From NCBI RefSeq assembly GCF_037201975.1, contig NZ_CP147520.1, positions 2,914,001 through 2,978,000 on the forward strand: 64,000 nt of DNA, read 5' to 3'. The number at the start of each line of letters is the position of its first letter. Positions within the stretch are counted from its first letter, which is position 1. This stretch comes from Streptomyces sp. TG1A-60. Lineage in GTDB: Bacteria; Actinomycetota; Actinomycetes; Streptomycetales; Streptomycetaceae. Shown piece after piece: positions 1 through 8,613 of the stretch. Below the pieces are notes generated by a model. The model had not been told where the DNA came from. It saw nothing but the letters and a program-made list of their open reading frames with translations, and searched no databases. Both the position numbers and the translations under genes were made by a program.

Positions 1-1281
1 TCGGGGCAGCGCGTCGAGCGCGCCCACATCGAGGCGCTGGCCCGGATCAAGGGCGCCGCCGCGAAGGTGAACGCCGAACTGGGCGTGCTCGACAAGGACG
101 TGGCCGAGGCGATCCAGGACGCGGCCGGGGAGGTCGCGGAGGGGCGCTGGGACGAGCACTTCCCGGTGGACGTGTTCCAGACCGGGTCCGGGACCTCGTC
201 GAACATGAACACCAACGAGGTCATCGCCACGCTGGCGACCGAGCGGCTCGGCCGGGACGTGCACCCGAACGACCACGTCAACGCCTCGCAGTCGTCCAAC
301 GACGTCTTCCCCTCCTCGATCCACGTCGCCGCCACCGCCGCCGTCACCCGTGACCTCGTCCCGGCGCTCGACCACCTCGCCACCGCCCTCTCCCGCAAGG
401 CGGAGGAGTTCGCGGACGTCGTGAAGTCCGGTCGTACGCATCTCATGGACGCCACACCGGTCACTCTCGGCCAGGAGTTCGCCGGGTACGCGGCCCAGGT
501 GCGGTACGGCATCGAGCGGTTGGAGGCGTCCCTCCCCCGGCTCGCCGAACTCCCCCTCGGCGGTACGGCCGTCGGGACCGGGATCAACACGCCGCCCGGG
601 TTCGCCGCCGCCGTCATCGCCGAGGTCGCGCGGGCCACCGGACTGCCCCTCACCGAGGCCCGCGACCACTTCGAGGCGCAGGGCGCGCGGGACGGGATCG
701 TCGAGACGTCCGGGCAGCTCCGTACGATCGCGGTGTCCCTCACCAAGATCGCCAACGATCTGCGGTGGATGGCGTCCGGACCGCGCACCGGCCTCGCGGA
801 GATCTCCCTGCCCGACCTCCAGCCGGGCTCCTCGATCATGCCCGGCAAGGTCAACCCGGTGATCCCGGAGGCCGTCCTCATGGTCGCCGCCCAGGTCACG
901 GGGAACGACACGACGGTCACCGTGGCGGGCGCGTCCGGCAACTTCGAGCTGAACGTCATGCTGCCGGTCATCGCCAGGAACGTGCTCGAATCGATCCGTC
1001 TGCTCGCGAACGTCTCGCGGCTGCTCGCCGACCGGACCGTGGACGGGATCGTCGCGCACCGGGAGCGGGCCCGGGAGTACGCCGAGTCCTCGCCGTCCGT
1101 GGTCACCCCGCTCAACAAGTACATCGGATACGAGGAGGCAGCGAAGGTCGCCAAGAAGGCGCTGGCCGAGCGGAGGACGATCCGGGAGGTCGTCCTGGAG
1201 AGCGGGTACGTGGAGCGCGGCGCGCTCACCCCGGAGCAGCTCGACGAGGCCCTGGACGTCCTCAGGATGACGCGCCCGTGA
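1..1281 (+). CDS. fumC: Class II fumarate hydratase, 5' end outside the window
   Basis: This enzyme interconverts fumarate and malate in the TCA cycle, in the cytoplasm. The open frame runs in from base 1, so the first roughly 35-50 residues of a family that is usually about 460 long are missing and 426 remain. The fumarase/aspartase signature [11 protein letters not shown] lies at bases 826-858. The substrate-loop motif [10 protein letters not shown] and the [11 protein letters not shown] stretch are both present. These motifs and the C-terminal [11 protein letters not shown] segment fit fumarase better than aspartase or argininosuccinate lyase. It is followed by a DUF402 gene with its own apparent promoter. 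Confidence 0.97.
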   Translation, partial: SGQRVERAHIEALARIKGAAAKVNAELGVLDKDVAEAIQDAAGEVAEGRWDEHFPVDVFQTGSGTSSNMNTNEVIATLATERLGRDVHPNDHVNASQSSNDVFPSSIHVAATAAVTRDLVPALDHLATALSRKAEEFADVVKSGRTHLMDATPVTLGQEFAGYAAQVRYGIERLEASLPRLAELPLGGTAVGTGINTPPGFAAAVIAEVARATGLPLTEARDHFEAQGARDGIVETSGQLRTIAVSLTKIANDLRWMASGPRTGLAEISLPDLQPGSSIMPGKVNPVIPEAVLMVAAQVTGNDTTVTVAGASGNFELNVMLPVIARNVLESIRLLANVSRLLADRTVDGIVAHRERAREYAESSPSVVTPLNKYIGYEEAAKVAKKALAERRTIREVVLESGYVERGALTPEQLDEALDVLRMTRP

Positions 1282-1387
1282 CCGGACGGCGGGCTCTTCG
1301 GCCGCCCCCGGGTCTCACGGCGGTGACCGCGTTCCCGCCGGGGCGTGAACCGTGACGGGTACCACCGCGTCGTATGCGCATGACACC

Positions 1388-1393
1388 TAATAT
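1388..1393 (+). promoter_or_regulatory. Candidate -10 element of the DUF402 gene (leaderless arrangement)
   Basis: TAATAT ends 6 bases before the ATG at 1400, which would put the transcription start at or next to the start codon. There is no purine-rich ribosome binding site in the intervening bases. No convincing -35 hexamer is visible. Confidence 0.45.
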
Positions 1394-1399
1394 CTGTTC

Positions 1400-2092
1400 A
1401 TGGCAGACGACGGAGTGGTGAGACGGGTGGAAGCGGGCGGGTCGGCGGGGTTCTGGGAGCCCGGAAGCCGGATCCTGTGGCGTTACCGGGAGAACGCCGG
1501 CGAGGGCTTCCACATCGCGCGGCCCGTCACCGTGGTCCGTGACGACGAGGACCTGCTGGCCGTGTGGCTCGCCTCCGGCACCGAATGTGTGAAGCCCGTG
1601 ATGGCGGACGGCACTTCGGTGCAAGCCGAGCCGCTGGCGTCCCGGTACAAGAAGCCGCGTGACGTGCGGCGCGGCCGGTGGTTCGGCACCGGGGTGCTGA
1701 AGCTGGCGCGGCCGGGCGAGCCGTGGTCGGTGTGGCTGTTCTGGGAGCCGGGTTGGCATTTCAAGAACTGGTACGTCAACCTGGAGTCGCCGCTGGCCCG
1801 TTGGGACGGCGGCGTGGACTCCGAGGACCACTTCCTGGACATCTGTGTGTACCCGGACCGGTCCTGGGAATGGCGGGACGAGGACGAGTTCGCGCAGGCT
1901 CAGCTGGACGGCCTGATGGGTGCTCAGGCGGCCGAGCGGGTGCGGGAGGCGGGACGGGCCGCCGTGGAGACGATCCGCGCGTGGGGCCCGCCGTTCACGG
2001 ACGGCTGGCAGGACTGGCGCCCGAATCCGGCATGGGGGGTACCGTCTCTCCCGGACGACTGGGACCGTACGCCCGCGCGCTTGTCCTCATGA
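1400..2092 (+). CDS. DUF402 domain protein
   Basis: This is a 230-residue soluble protein of the DUF402 family, the fold of the nucleotide phosphohydrolase FomD. The middle of the protein shows the family pattern: an R-G-R-W-F-G segment near residue 93, a Trp-rich strand around residues 110-130 (VWLFW..GWHFKNWYVNLESP), then an acidic D-x-x-D-x-C stretch (SEDHFLDICVYPDRSWEWRDEDE) that supplies metal ligands in relatives. The ATG was chosen because it starts the conserved part and has a -10-like hexamer just upstream. The substrate is unknown. Its location beside fumC is probably core synteny and not a pathway link. Confidence 0.85.
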   Translation: MADDGVVRRVEAGGSAGFWEPGSRILWRYRENAGEGFHIARPVTVVRDDEDLLAVWLASGTECVKPVMADGTSVQAEPLASRYKKPRDVRRGRWFGTGVLKLARPGEPWSVWLFWEPGWHFKNWYVNLESPLARWDGGVDSEDHFLDICVYPDRSWEWRDEDEFAQAQLDGLMGAQAAERVREAGRAAVETIRAWGPPFTDGWQDWRPNPAWGVPSLPDDWDRTPARLSS

Positions 2093-2432
2093 GACCCTTG
2101 ATGCGCCCCCGGGCCACAACCGTAGGATCGTCCTCCGCAAGGGTGCACAGGGGCAACTTCGGCAGTTCGCGCAGTGCTTGACCGTACGTCACCGAGGGGC
2201 GGCAGGACGTGATCAAGGGGTACGACGGCCATACCGGCATGAGGAGACAGCCGCGCGGACGGTCGGTGCTGTCGTTCGGCGGGCCCGCCGGTACCGTGTG
2301 TGGCACAGGAACTGCTCCTGGCCACGAGGGAATTCCGTTCCCAGGACACGTATTCCGGGTATCGGCCTTTCTGCGGGACGAAGTTTCGGGTTTGCGGGAC
2401 GCACTGCGCACACGACGCGCAGTCCCGGACGG
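2093..2432. other. Intergenic region before the SpoIIE phosphatase gene
   Basis: This is 340 bases without a supportable gene. The phosphatase frame stays open through it, but the implied peptide is basic, low-complexity and overlaps the DUF402 gene. One short inverted repeat, GGGAA-TTCCG-TTCCC, lies at 2328-2342 and could be an operator. Base composition between about 2290 and 2430 is less G+C-rich than the flanks, as is typical of promoter DNA. Confidence 0.4.
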
Positions 2433-4550
2433 ATGGATTCGACACGCGTGACGGAGCACCCCACCTCCCACGAGCGCCCTCAGAGCGGCGCCGGCCCCAC
2501 GGACCCCCGAGGGGCGCTCCTGCGTACCCAGGAGCCGTCGCGCACCGCGCCCGCCCCGGCCTTGCCGGCACAGGCACGCATGGGTGACGCGGCGGCCGAG
2601 CCGGGCACCGCGACCCCGTGCGCGAAGAGCGGACAGGCCGGGCAGGCCCCCTCGGAGCACGCCCAGCCGACGCTCTCCGAGCACTCGCAGCCCGCGTCCG
2701 CCGAGTCCGACCCGCACCGCCCGCGGCCCGCGCCGGAGACCATCCCGGCGCAACCCGGCGGCGAGGGCGACCGCTCGGGCGGCACCGGCGGCGGTCTGGA
2801 GCGGCGCGGAGGACAGGGCGTGCCGCCCGGCGCCCCCATGCCCATGCGGCGGGACGGCGACCGGCTGCGCTTCGTGGGCGCCGCGACCCGGCGGATCGCC
2901 CGGGGCATAGACCTCGACGAGATCGTGATGGGGCTGTGCCGGGCCACCGTGCCGACGTTCTCGGACGCGATCCTCGTGTATCTGCGCGAGCCGCTGCCGG
3001 TCGGCGACGAGCGGCCCACCGGGCCCATGGTGCTGCGCCTGCGCCGCACCGACCGGATCCCGGAGGAGCGGGACACCGAGGGCGGCTTCATGCCGGTGTT
3101 CCAGCCCGAGCCTGTCGACCTGGCCGTGGTGACCGCCGAGCAGTGCGAGGTACGGCCCGGCGGAGCGCTCGCCGAGGTGCTGCGGGGCGTACGGCCGGTC
3201 TTCGCGGACGCCCCCGCCGCGCACGACGCGCTGCCCGAACTGCTGGGGCCGGACGCCGAACTGACGGTGCCGACGGGCCAGCGGGCGATTCTCGCTCCGC
3301 TGCGCGGTCGGCGCCGGGTGATCGGCGCGGCGGTCTTCCTGCGGCGCCCGGAGCGGATGGCGTTCGAGCAGGACGACCTGCTGGTCGCCGCCCAGCTCGC
3401 CACGCACAGCGCGCTCGGCATCGACAAGGCGGTGCTGTACGGCCGAGAGGCGTACATCGCCGACGAGTTGCAGCGCACGATGCTGCCGGAGGCCCTGCCG
3501 CGCTGCACCGGCGTACGGCTCGCGCACCGGTATCTGCCGGCCGCCGAGACCGCGCGGGTCGGCGGTGACTGGTACGACGCGATTCCCCTGCCGGGAAGCC
3601 GGGTCGCCCTGGTGGTGGGGGACGTCATGGGGCACTCCATGACGTCGGCCGCGATCATGGGCCAGCTACGGACGACCGCGCAGACCCTCGCCGGGCTGGA
3701 TCTGCCGCCGCAGGAGGTGCTGCACCACCTCGACGAGCAGGCGCAGCGGCTGGGGACGGACCGCATGGCGACATGTCTGTACGCCGTGTACGACCCGGTC
3801 ACGCACCGGATCACCATCGCCAACGCGGGGCATCCGCCACCGGTGCTGCTGCATCTGGGCGGGCGTGCCGAGGTGCTGCGGGTGCCGCCGGGTGCGCCGA
3901 TCGGTGTGGGCGGGGTGGACTTCGAGGCGGTGGAGCTGGACGCGCCGGCCGGGGGCACGCTGCTGCTGTACACCGACGGGCTCGTGGAGTCCCGGCTCAG
4001 GGACGTGTGGACCGGCATAGAGCAACTGCGGGAGAAGCTGGCCGCGACCGCGCAGCTGACCGGTCCGGACCATCCGCCGCCGCTGGAAGCGCTCTGCGAC
4101 GAGGTGCTCGACATGCTCGGCCCGGGGGACCGGGACGACGACATCGCGCTGCTCGCCGCGCGGTTCGACGGGATCGCTCCCAGCGATGTCGCGTACTGGT
4201 TCCTGGAGCCGGAGGAGATGGCTCCGGGGCGGGCCCGGCGGCTGGCGCGGCACGCGCTGTCCCGTTGGGGGCTCGAGGAGTTGACCGACTCGGTCGAACT
4301 GCTGATCAGTGAGGTCGTCACCAACGCGGTGCGGTACGCGACCCGGCCCGTGACCCTGCGGCTGCTGCGGACCGATGTGCTGCGGTGCGAGGTGACCGAC
4401 GACGTGCCTCAGCTGCCCCGGTTGCGGCAGGCTCGGGCGACGGACGAGGGGGGCCGTGGGCTCTACCTGGTCAACCGGCTGGCCAAGCGGTGGGGCGCTA
4501 CTCGGCTGAGTGCGGGGAAGGTCGTCTGGTTCGAGTTGAACCAGACGTGA
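2433..4550 (+). CDS. GAF / SpoIIE-type PP2C phosphatase with C-terminal HATPase
   Basis: This 705-residue regulator combines a serine phosphatase and a serine kinase-like ATPase, as in partner-switching control of sigma factors or anti-sigma antagonists. Residues 1-140 are a disordered Pro/Ala/Glu linker. A GAF-like sensor domain spans about 144-345. A PP2C_SIG (SpoIIE) domain spans about 345-580, with metal-binding GGDWYD at 377-382 and GDVMGHS downstream. A HATPase_c_2 domain ends the protein, with the N box (SEVVTNAVRYA) and G box (GGRGLYLVNR). The start at 2433 is the first ATG clear of the upstream gene; an ATG at 2580 is an alternative. The signal sensed is unknown. A strong hairpin follows. 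Confidence 0.93.
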   Translation: MDSTRVTEHPTSHERPQSGAGPTDPRGALLRTQEPSRTAPAPALPAQARMGDAAAEPGTATPCAKSGQAGQAPSEHAQPTLSEHSQPASAESDPHRPRPAPETIPAQPGGEGDRSGGTGGGLERRGGQGVPPGAPMPMRRDGDRLRFVGAATRRIARGIDLDEIVMGLCRATVPTFSDAILVYLREPLPVGDERPTGPMVLRLRRTDRIPEERDTEGGFMPVFQPEPVDLAVVTAEQCEVRPGGALAEVLRGVRPVFADAPAAHDALPELLGPDAELTVPTGQRAILAPLRGRRRVIGAAVFLRRPERMAFEQDDLLVAAQLATHSALGIDKAVLYGREAYIADELQRTMLPEALPRCTGVRLAHRYLPAAETARVGGDWYDAIPLPGSRVALVVGDVMGHSMTSAAIMGQLRTTAQTLAGLDLPPQEVLHHLDEQAQRLGTDRMATCLYAVYDPVTHRITIANAGHPPPVLLHLGGRAEVLRVPPGAPIGVGGVDFEAVELDAPAGGTLLLYTDGLVESRLRDVWTGIEQLREKLAATAQLTGPDHPPPLEALCDEVLDMLGPGDRDDDIALLAARFDGIAPSDVAYWFLEPEEMAPGRARRLARHALSRWGLEELTDSVELLISEVVTNAVRYATRPVTLRLLRTDVLRCEVTDDVPQLPRLRQARATDEGGRGLYLVNRLAKRWGATRLSAGKVVWFELNQT

Positions 4551-4645
4551 GGGATTGTGCGGGGAGCGCCGTAGGGGGTTGGGCGGATGGCTGACCGCGG
4601 GTCCGTCTGTGGCTGATCTCGCGGTTCCCAGCGCCCCTTGAAACG

Positions 4646-4681
4646 CGAAGGGCGCCCGGTGATTTCACCGGGCGCCCTTCG
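4646..4681. terminator. Bidirectional terminator hairpin
   Basis: A perfect 16-bp stem with a 4-base loop lies between the convergent phosphatase and PBP genes, so it can stop transcripts from both sides. The left arm starts CGAAGGGCGCCC and the right arm ends GGGCGCCCTTCG. Confidence 0.85.
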
Positions 4682-4689
4682 TTCGAGCG

Positions 4690-7107
4690 CTACTCGTCGG
4701 ACTGTGGCTCGTTCGGATCCGTCGGTAGTTCGATGTTGTCGCCGTCGTCGGGCGGGGTCGTCCCCGGGGTCGTCTGCGGGGTCTCCACCGGGGTCGTCTG
4801 CGGGGTCTCCTCCGGCGTCGTCTCCGGGGTCGTCGGGGCCTCGGTCGTCGGCTCTTCCGTGGTGGGGGTCTCGGACGGGGTCTGGCTCGGGGTGGCCGAT
4901 GGAGTGGGGGTCTCGGTGGGCTCCACCGCGGCGCCCTGGGTGGTCTCCAGGTCGAACTCGGTGATCTTCCCCATGACGCCGAAGGTGTACGTGGCCCAGA
5001 TCTGGGCGGGGAAGCCACCGCCGTTGACGCGTTCGACCCCGGCCGCGCCGTACATCGGGACGTGCTTGCCGTTCTTGCTCATGTCCTCGCCGAAGAGACC
5101 GACGGAGGTCACGAGCTTCGGCGTGTAGCCGGTGAACCAGGCGGAACGGTTCTCGTCGGAGGTACCCGTCTTGCCGGCGACCTGCTGCCCGTCGCGGGCG
5201 GGGTTGTCGCGGACGGATGTCTTGGCCGTACCGTCGTCCACCACGCCGGTGAGGACCGAGGTGACGGTGTCGGCGGCCTCGCGGGTGATGACCTGCTCGC
5301 CGATCGGATCGGCGAACTTGATCGCGCCTTCCCGGTGCTCGGCCGAGGCGACGATGGTCGGGGTGACCTTCTTGCCGTGGTTGTCGAGGGTGGCGTAGAT
5401 GCCGGCCATCTCCAGCGGGCTGGCACCCATGGAGCCGAGAGTCTGGGCGGGAACCGCCTCCATGCCCTCGGTGTCCATGCCGAGCTTCCCGGCGACCTCC
5501 ATGACCTTCTCCATGCCCACGTCGACGCCCATCTGGGCGAAGACGGAGTTGATGGACTTGTTCATGGCCGTCTGCACGGTGACGTCGCCGTAGTCGACGT
5601 CGTCCTCGTTCGGCGGGTTGAATCCGACCGCGGTGCCGTTGTCCATGACCTTGTGCCCGCTGTCACCGTCGTAGACCGTGCTGGCGGTGATCGGGTCGCC
5701 GTCCTGCGTCTCGGCCGCCCCGTCGACGGCCGCGGCGAGAATCACCGGCTTGAAGGTCGAGGCGGGCTGGTAGTCCCGGCGCATGGCGTTGTTCGTGAAG
5801 TGCTTCACGTAGTCGACGCCGCCGTACATGGCGACGACCTTGCCGGTCTTCGGGTCGACGGAGACCGCGCCGGCCTGGATGTGGTTGTCGACCTTGCGCT
5901 TCTTCGGGTCCAGCTTGCCGGTGAGCCGTTCCTTGACGGCCTTCTCCAGCGCGGCCTGCTTCTTCGGGTTGATGTTCAGCGTGACGGTCCAGCCGCCCGC
6001 CTCGATGAGTGTCCGGGCGTCCTCGGCGTCGGACGCCCTGTTCTCGGCCACGAGCTGCCTGGCCAGCTGGGCGTTGGCAGCGGTCACCAGGTAGCCGTTC
6101 TGGCCCTCCATGTCCGGGGCGGACTGGGGCTCCTTCGGCTTGGGGAGCTTCATGCCCGCCCGCTCCGAGGCGTCCAGCTCCTTCATCTCGACCATGTTGT
6201 CCAGCACGTAGTTCCAGCGCGCCGTGACCAGTTTCCTGCCGGTCGGGGTGGCGGTGGACAGGTCGTACTGGCTGGGGGCCTGGAGCAGCGCGGCGAGGTA
6301 GGCGCCCTCCTGGACGGTGAGGTCCTTGGCGTCCTTGCGGTAGTACGCCTGGGCGGCGGCCTGGATGCCCCAGGCGCCGCGGCCGTAGTAGCTGGTGTTG
6401 ATGTAGCCCGCGAGGATGTAGTCCTTGGTCTTGGTGCGCTCCAGCTTCAGGGAGATGACCAGCTCGTTGAGCTTGCGGGTCACCGTCTGGTCCGACGTCA
6501 GGTAGAAGTTCTTGACGTACTGCTGGGTGATCGTCGAGCCGCCCTGCTTGCCCTTGCCGGACAGGGTGTTGATCAGACCTCGGGTCATGCCCTTGAAGTC
6601 GACGCCGGGGTCCGAGTAGAAGGTCTTGTTCTCGGCGGCGACGAAGGTCAGCTGGACTTCCTTGGGGACCTTGTCGAGCTCGACGATCTCGCGGTTGGTC
6701 GTGCCCGCGCGGGCGAGGATCTTGTCGTTGGAGTACTTGTAGATGTTGCTTTCCTGGGTCGCCTGAGGGTTCCCCTTGGGGATGTCGATCATCATGTACA
6801 GCACGACGAAGGCACCCATGGCGAGCAGGCAGAAGCCGAAGAACGTGCCGAGGACCTTCTTCCAGGTGAAGAGGCGGCGTATGAAGCTCTTCTGTGGTTT
6901 CTTGCCGCCGCCCTTGGCCGCGGCCCTGGCCGCCGCCCGGCCCCCGCCCTCGGGCCCGCCTATGACGGTCGTCGTCCCGGCTTCCGCGCCGCCGCCGGAC
7001 GAGCGCCTGGGCGCCGCGCGGCGACCGCCGCGCTGCCGCGCTCGTCTTTCTTCCGCTCGTCCCATGGCTCCGGTCCGCTCCGCCTTCTGCTCGGTCTCAT
7101 ACGTCAC
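4690..7107 (-). CDS. Bifunctional (class A) penicillin-binding protein
   Basis: This enzyme polymerises glycan strands and cross-links peptidoglycan outside the membrane. It has 805 residues. A basic cytosolic N-terminus is followed by one membrane helix (about 85-107). A GT51 transglycosylase domain follows, with catalytic-motif AAENKTFY near 155 and GGSTITQQ. The transpeptidase has STFK at about 450-453, SIN at 518-520 and KTGT at 646-649, so all catalytic motifs are intact. The last roughly 90 residues are a Thr/Pro/Glu-rich tail, probably wall-spanning or disordered. The start is GTG. The gene stands alone, convergent with the SpoIIE-type gene. Confidence 0.96.
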   Translation of the reverse strand: MTYETEQKAERTGAMGRAEERRARQRGGRRAAPRRSSGGGAEAGTTTVIGGPEGGGRAAARAAAKGGGKKPQKSFIRRLFTWKKVLGTFFGFCLLAMGAFVVLYMMIDIPKGNPQATQESNIYKYSNDKILARAGTTNREIVELDKVPKEVQLTFVAAENKTFYSDPGVDFKGMTRGLINTLSGKGKQGGSTITQQYVKNFYLTSDQTVTRKLNELVISLKLERTKTKDYILAGYINTSYYGRGAWGIQAAAQAYYRKDAKDLTVQEGAYLAALLQAPSQYDLSTATPTGRKLVTARWNYVLDNMVEMKELDASERAGMKLPKPKEPQSAPDMEGQNGYLVTAANAQLARQLVAENRASDAEDARTLIEAGGWTVTLNINPKKQAALEKAVKERLTGKLDPKKRKVDNHIQAGAVSVDPKTGKVVAMYGGVDYVKHFTNNAMRRDYQPASTFKPVILAAAVDGAAETQDGDPITASTVYDGDSGHKVMDNGTAVGFNPPNEDDVDYGDVTVQTAMNKSINSVFAQMGVDVGMEKVMEVAGKLGMDTEGMEAVPAQTLGSMGASPLEMAGIYATLDNHGKKVTPTIVASAEHREGAIKFADPIGEQVITREAADTVTSVLTGVVDDGTAKTSVRDNPARDGQQVAGKTGTSDENRSAWFTGYTPKLVTSVGLFGEDMSKNGKHVPMYGAAGVERVNGGGFPAQIWATYTFGVMGKITEFDLETTQGAAVEPTETPTPSATPSQTPSETPTTEEPTTEAPTTPETTPEETPQTTPVETPQTTPGTTPPDDGDNIELPTDPNEPQSDE

Positions 7108-7346
7108 TGGGGTCTCGTCAGCTCAGCAAGCTAACACCGAGCACTGCGACAAAGGGGAGTCGGTCCGTTCCTTCGCGGCGTGACAATGCGCACGCGGGGC
7201 GCTGACCCATAGACCTCATCCCACCGGAACGGACGTGCGAACAGGGCCGATGGTTGCCCCGTCAGACCCGTGAGTTGCCGACGGCCTCGGTGACAGAACC
7301 GTGACGATCGACTCTGACCTGGGCTCCCTCCACACCCGGCGGCCAG

Positions 7347-7392
7347 CTATACACGCCAGGTATACGCGAGGTGTATACGCCGTGTGTATAGT
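7347..7392 (+). promoter_or_regulatory. PadR operator array overlapping a leaderless promoter
   Basis: Four TATA-centred elements lie at 7348, 7361, 7374 and 7387, exactly 13 bp apart. The outer ones, CTATACAC and GTGTATAG, are inverted copies, and the inner ones read GTATAC. The last also supplies a -10 hexamer, TATAGT (7387-7392), seven bases before the PadR start codon. PadR regulators bind inverted repeats at their own promoters, so this is the probable autoregulatory site for the three-gene unit downstream. Confidence 0.65.
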
Positions 7393-7399
7393 CGTGCCC

Positions 7400-7924
7400 A
7401 TGTCCATCGGTCACACCCTCCTGGGACTCCTGGAGTCCGGGCCCCGACACGGTTACGACCTGAAGCGGGCCTTCGACGAGAAGTTCGGTCACGACCGGCC
7501 GCTGCACTACGGCCAGGTCTACTCGACGATGTCGCGGCTGCTGAAGAACGGCCTCGTCGAGGTCGACGGCATCGAGCCCGGCGGCGGCCCCGAGCGCAAG
7601 CGGTACGCGATCACCGAGGCCGGCATCACGGATGTCCAGCGGTGGCTCGCGACGCCCGAGAAGCCGGAGCCGTATCTGCAGTCGACCCTCTACACGAAGG
7701 TCGTCCTCGCCCTGCTCACCGGCCGGAACGCGGCCGACCTCCTCGACACCCAGCGTTCCGAGCACCTGCGCATGATGCGCATCCTCACCGACCGCAAACG
7801 CAAGGGCGATCTGGCCGACCAGCTGATCTGCGACCACGCCCTGTTCCATCTGGAGGCCGACCTGCGGTGGCTGGAGCTGACCGCCGCCCGGCTGGGCAAA
7901 CTGGCAGAGGTGGTGATCCGATGA
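7400..7924 (+). CDS. PadR-family transcriptional regulator
   Basis: This is a 174-residue repressor-type DNA-binding protein. The N-terminal winged helix (about residues 1-85) contains the family pattern HTLLGLLESGPRHGYDLKRAF and YSTMSRLLKNGLVEVDG. The C-terminal half is a helical dimerisation domain of the Vir_act_alpha_C type. The ATG at 7400 starts the conserved domain directly and sits seven bases after a -10-like hexamer. The gene overlaps the next by four bases (ATGA) and heads an operon with an ABC exporter. The usual logic of such units is release by a toxic ligand followed by export of that ligand; the ligand is unknown. Confidence 0.95.
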   Translation: MSIGHTLLGLLESGPRHGYDLKRAFDEKFGHDRPLHYGQVYSTMSRLLKNGLVEVDGIEPGGGPERKRYAITEAGITDVQRWLATPEKPEPYLQSTLYTKVVLALLTGRNAADLLDTQRSEHLRMMRILTDRKRKGDLADQLICDHALFHLEADLRWLELTAARLGKLAEVVIR

Positions 7925-8613
7925 GCGTGCCTCCCGCCGGCTCCCTGCTCGTCGCGGCCGACCTGCGCAAGGCCTACGGCCCGACGACCGCGCTGGACGG
8001 CGCCGAGTTCTCGATCCACCCCGGCGAGATCGTCGCGGTGATGGGCCCCTCCGGCTCCGGCAAGTCGACGCTGCTGCACTGCCTCGCCGGGATCGTGCCG
8101 CCCGACTCGGGCTCGATCACCTACGACGGCCGCGAGATGGCCACCATGAACGACGCCCGGCGCAGCGCGCTCCGGCGCAGCGAGTTCGGGTTCGTCTTCC
8201 AGTTCGGCCAGCTCGTGCCCGAGCTGACGTGTGCGGAGAACGTGGCGCTGCCGCTCAGGCTGAACGGCGCCTCCCGCAAGGAGTCCGAGCGGACCGCCCT
8301 CGGCTGGATGGAGCGCCTGGAGGTCGACGACCTCGCCCGCAAGCGTCCCGGTGAGGTCTCCGGCGGCCAGGGGCAGCGGGTCGCCGTCGCCCGGGCGCTG
8401 GTCACCAACCCGCGGGTGCTCTTCGCGGACGAGCCCACCGGCGCGCTCGACTCGCTCAACGGCGAGCGCGTGATGGAGCTGCTCACCGAGGCCGCCCGGT
8501 CCACCAACGCCGCCGTCGTCCTCGTCACGCACGAGGCGCGGGTGGCCGCGTACTCCGACCGGGAGATCGTCGTACGGGACGGCAGGTCGCGGGACATGGA
8601 GCGCGTCGTATGA
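7921..8613 (+). CDS. ABC transporter ATP-binding subunit (MacB/LolD type)
   Basis: This 230-residue ATPase powers the FtsX-like permease encoded next. Walker A GPSGSGKST is at about 42-50, the ABC signature VSGGQGQR at about 146-153, Walker B is VLFADEP, and the D-loop, switch histidine (VTHEARV) and Q-loop (FQFGQLVPELT) are present. It overlaps padR upstream and the permease downstream by four bases each, which indicates translational coupling. The MacB/LolD-type ATPases of this group serve lipoprotein, peptide or antibiotic export. Confidence 0.95.
   Translation: MSVPPAGSLLVAADLRKAYGPTTALDGAEFSIHPGEIVAVMGPSGSGKSTLLHCLAGIVPPDSGSITYDGREMATMNDARRSALRRSEFGFVFQFGQLVPELTCAENVALPLRLNGASRKESERTALGWMERLEVDDLARKRPGEVSGGQGQRVAVARALVTNPRVLFADEPTGALDSLNGERVMELLTEAARSTNAAVVLVTHEARVAAYSDREIVVRDGRSRDMERVV

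Noticed and set aside
5062..7134. Very long open frame on the plus strand opposite the penicillin-binding protein
   Set aside because: It is the mirror of a strongly biased minus-strand gene. The peptide is Val/Gly/Leu/Asp-rich with no family motifs, and the PBP on the other strand has all catalytic motifs.
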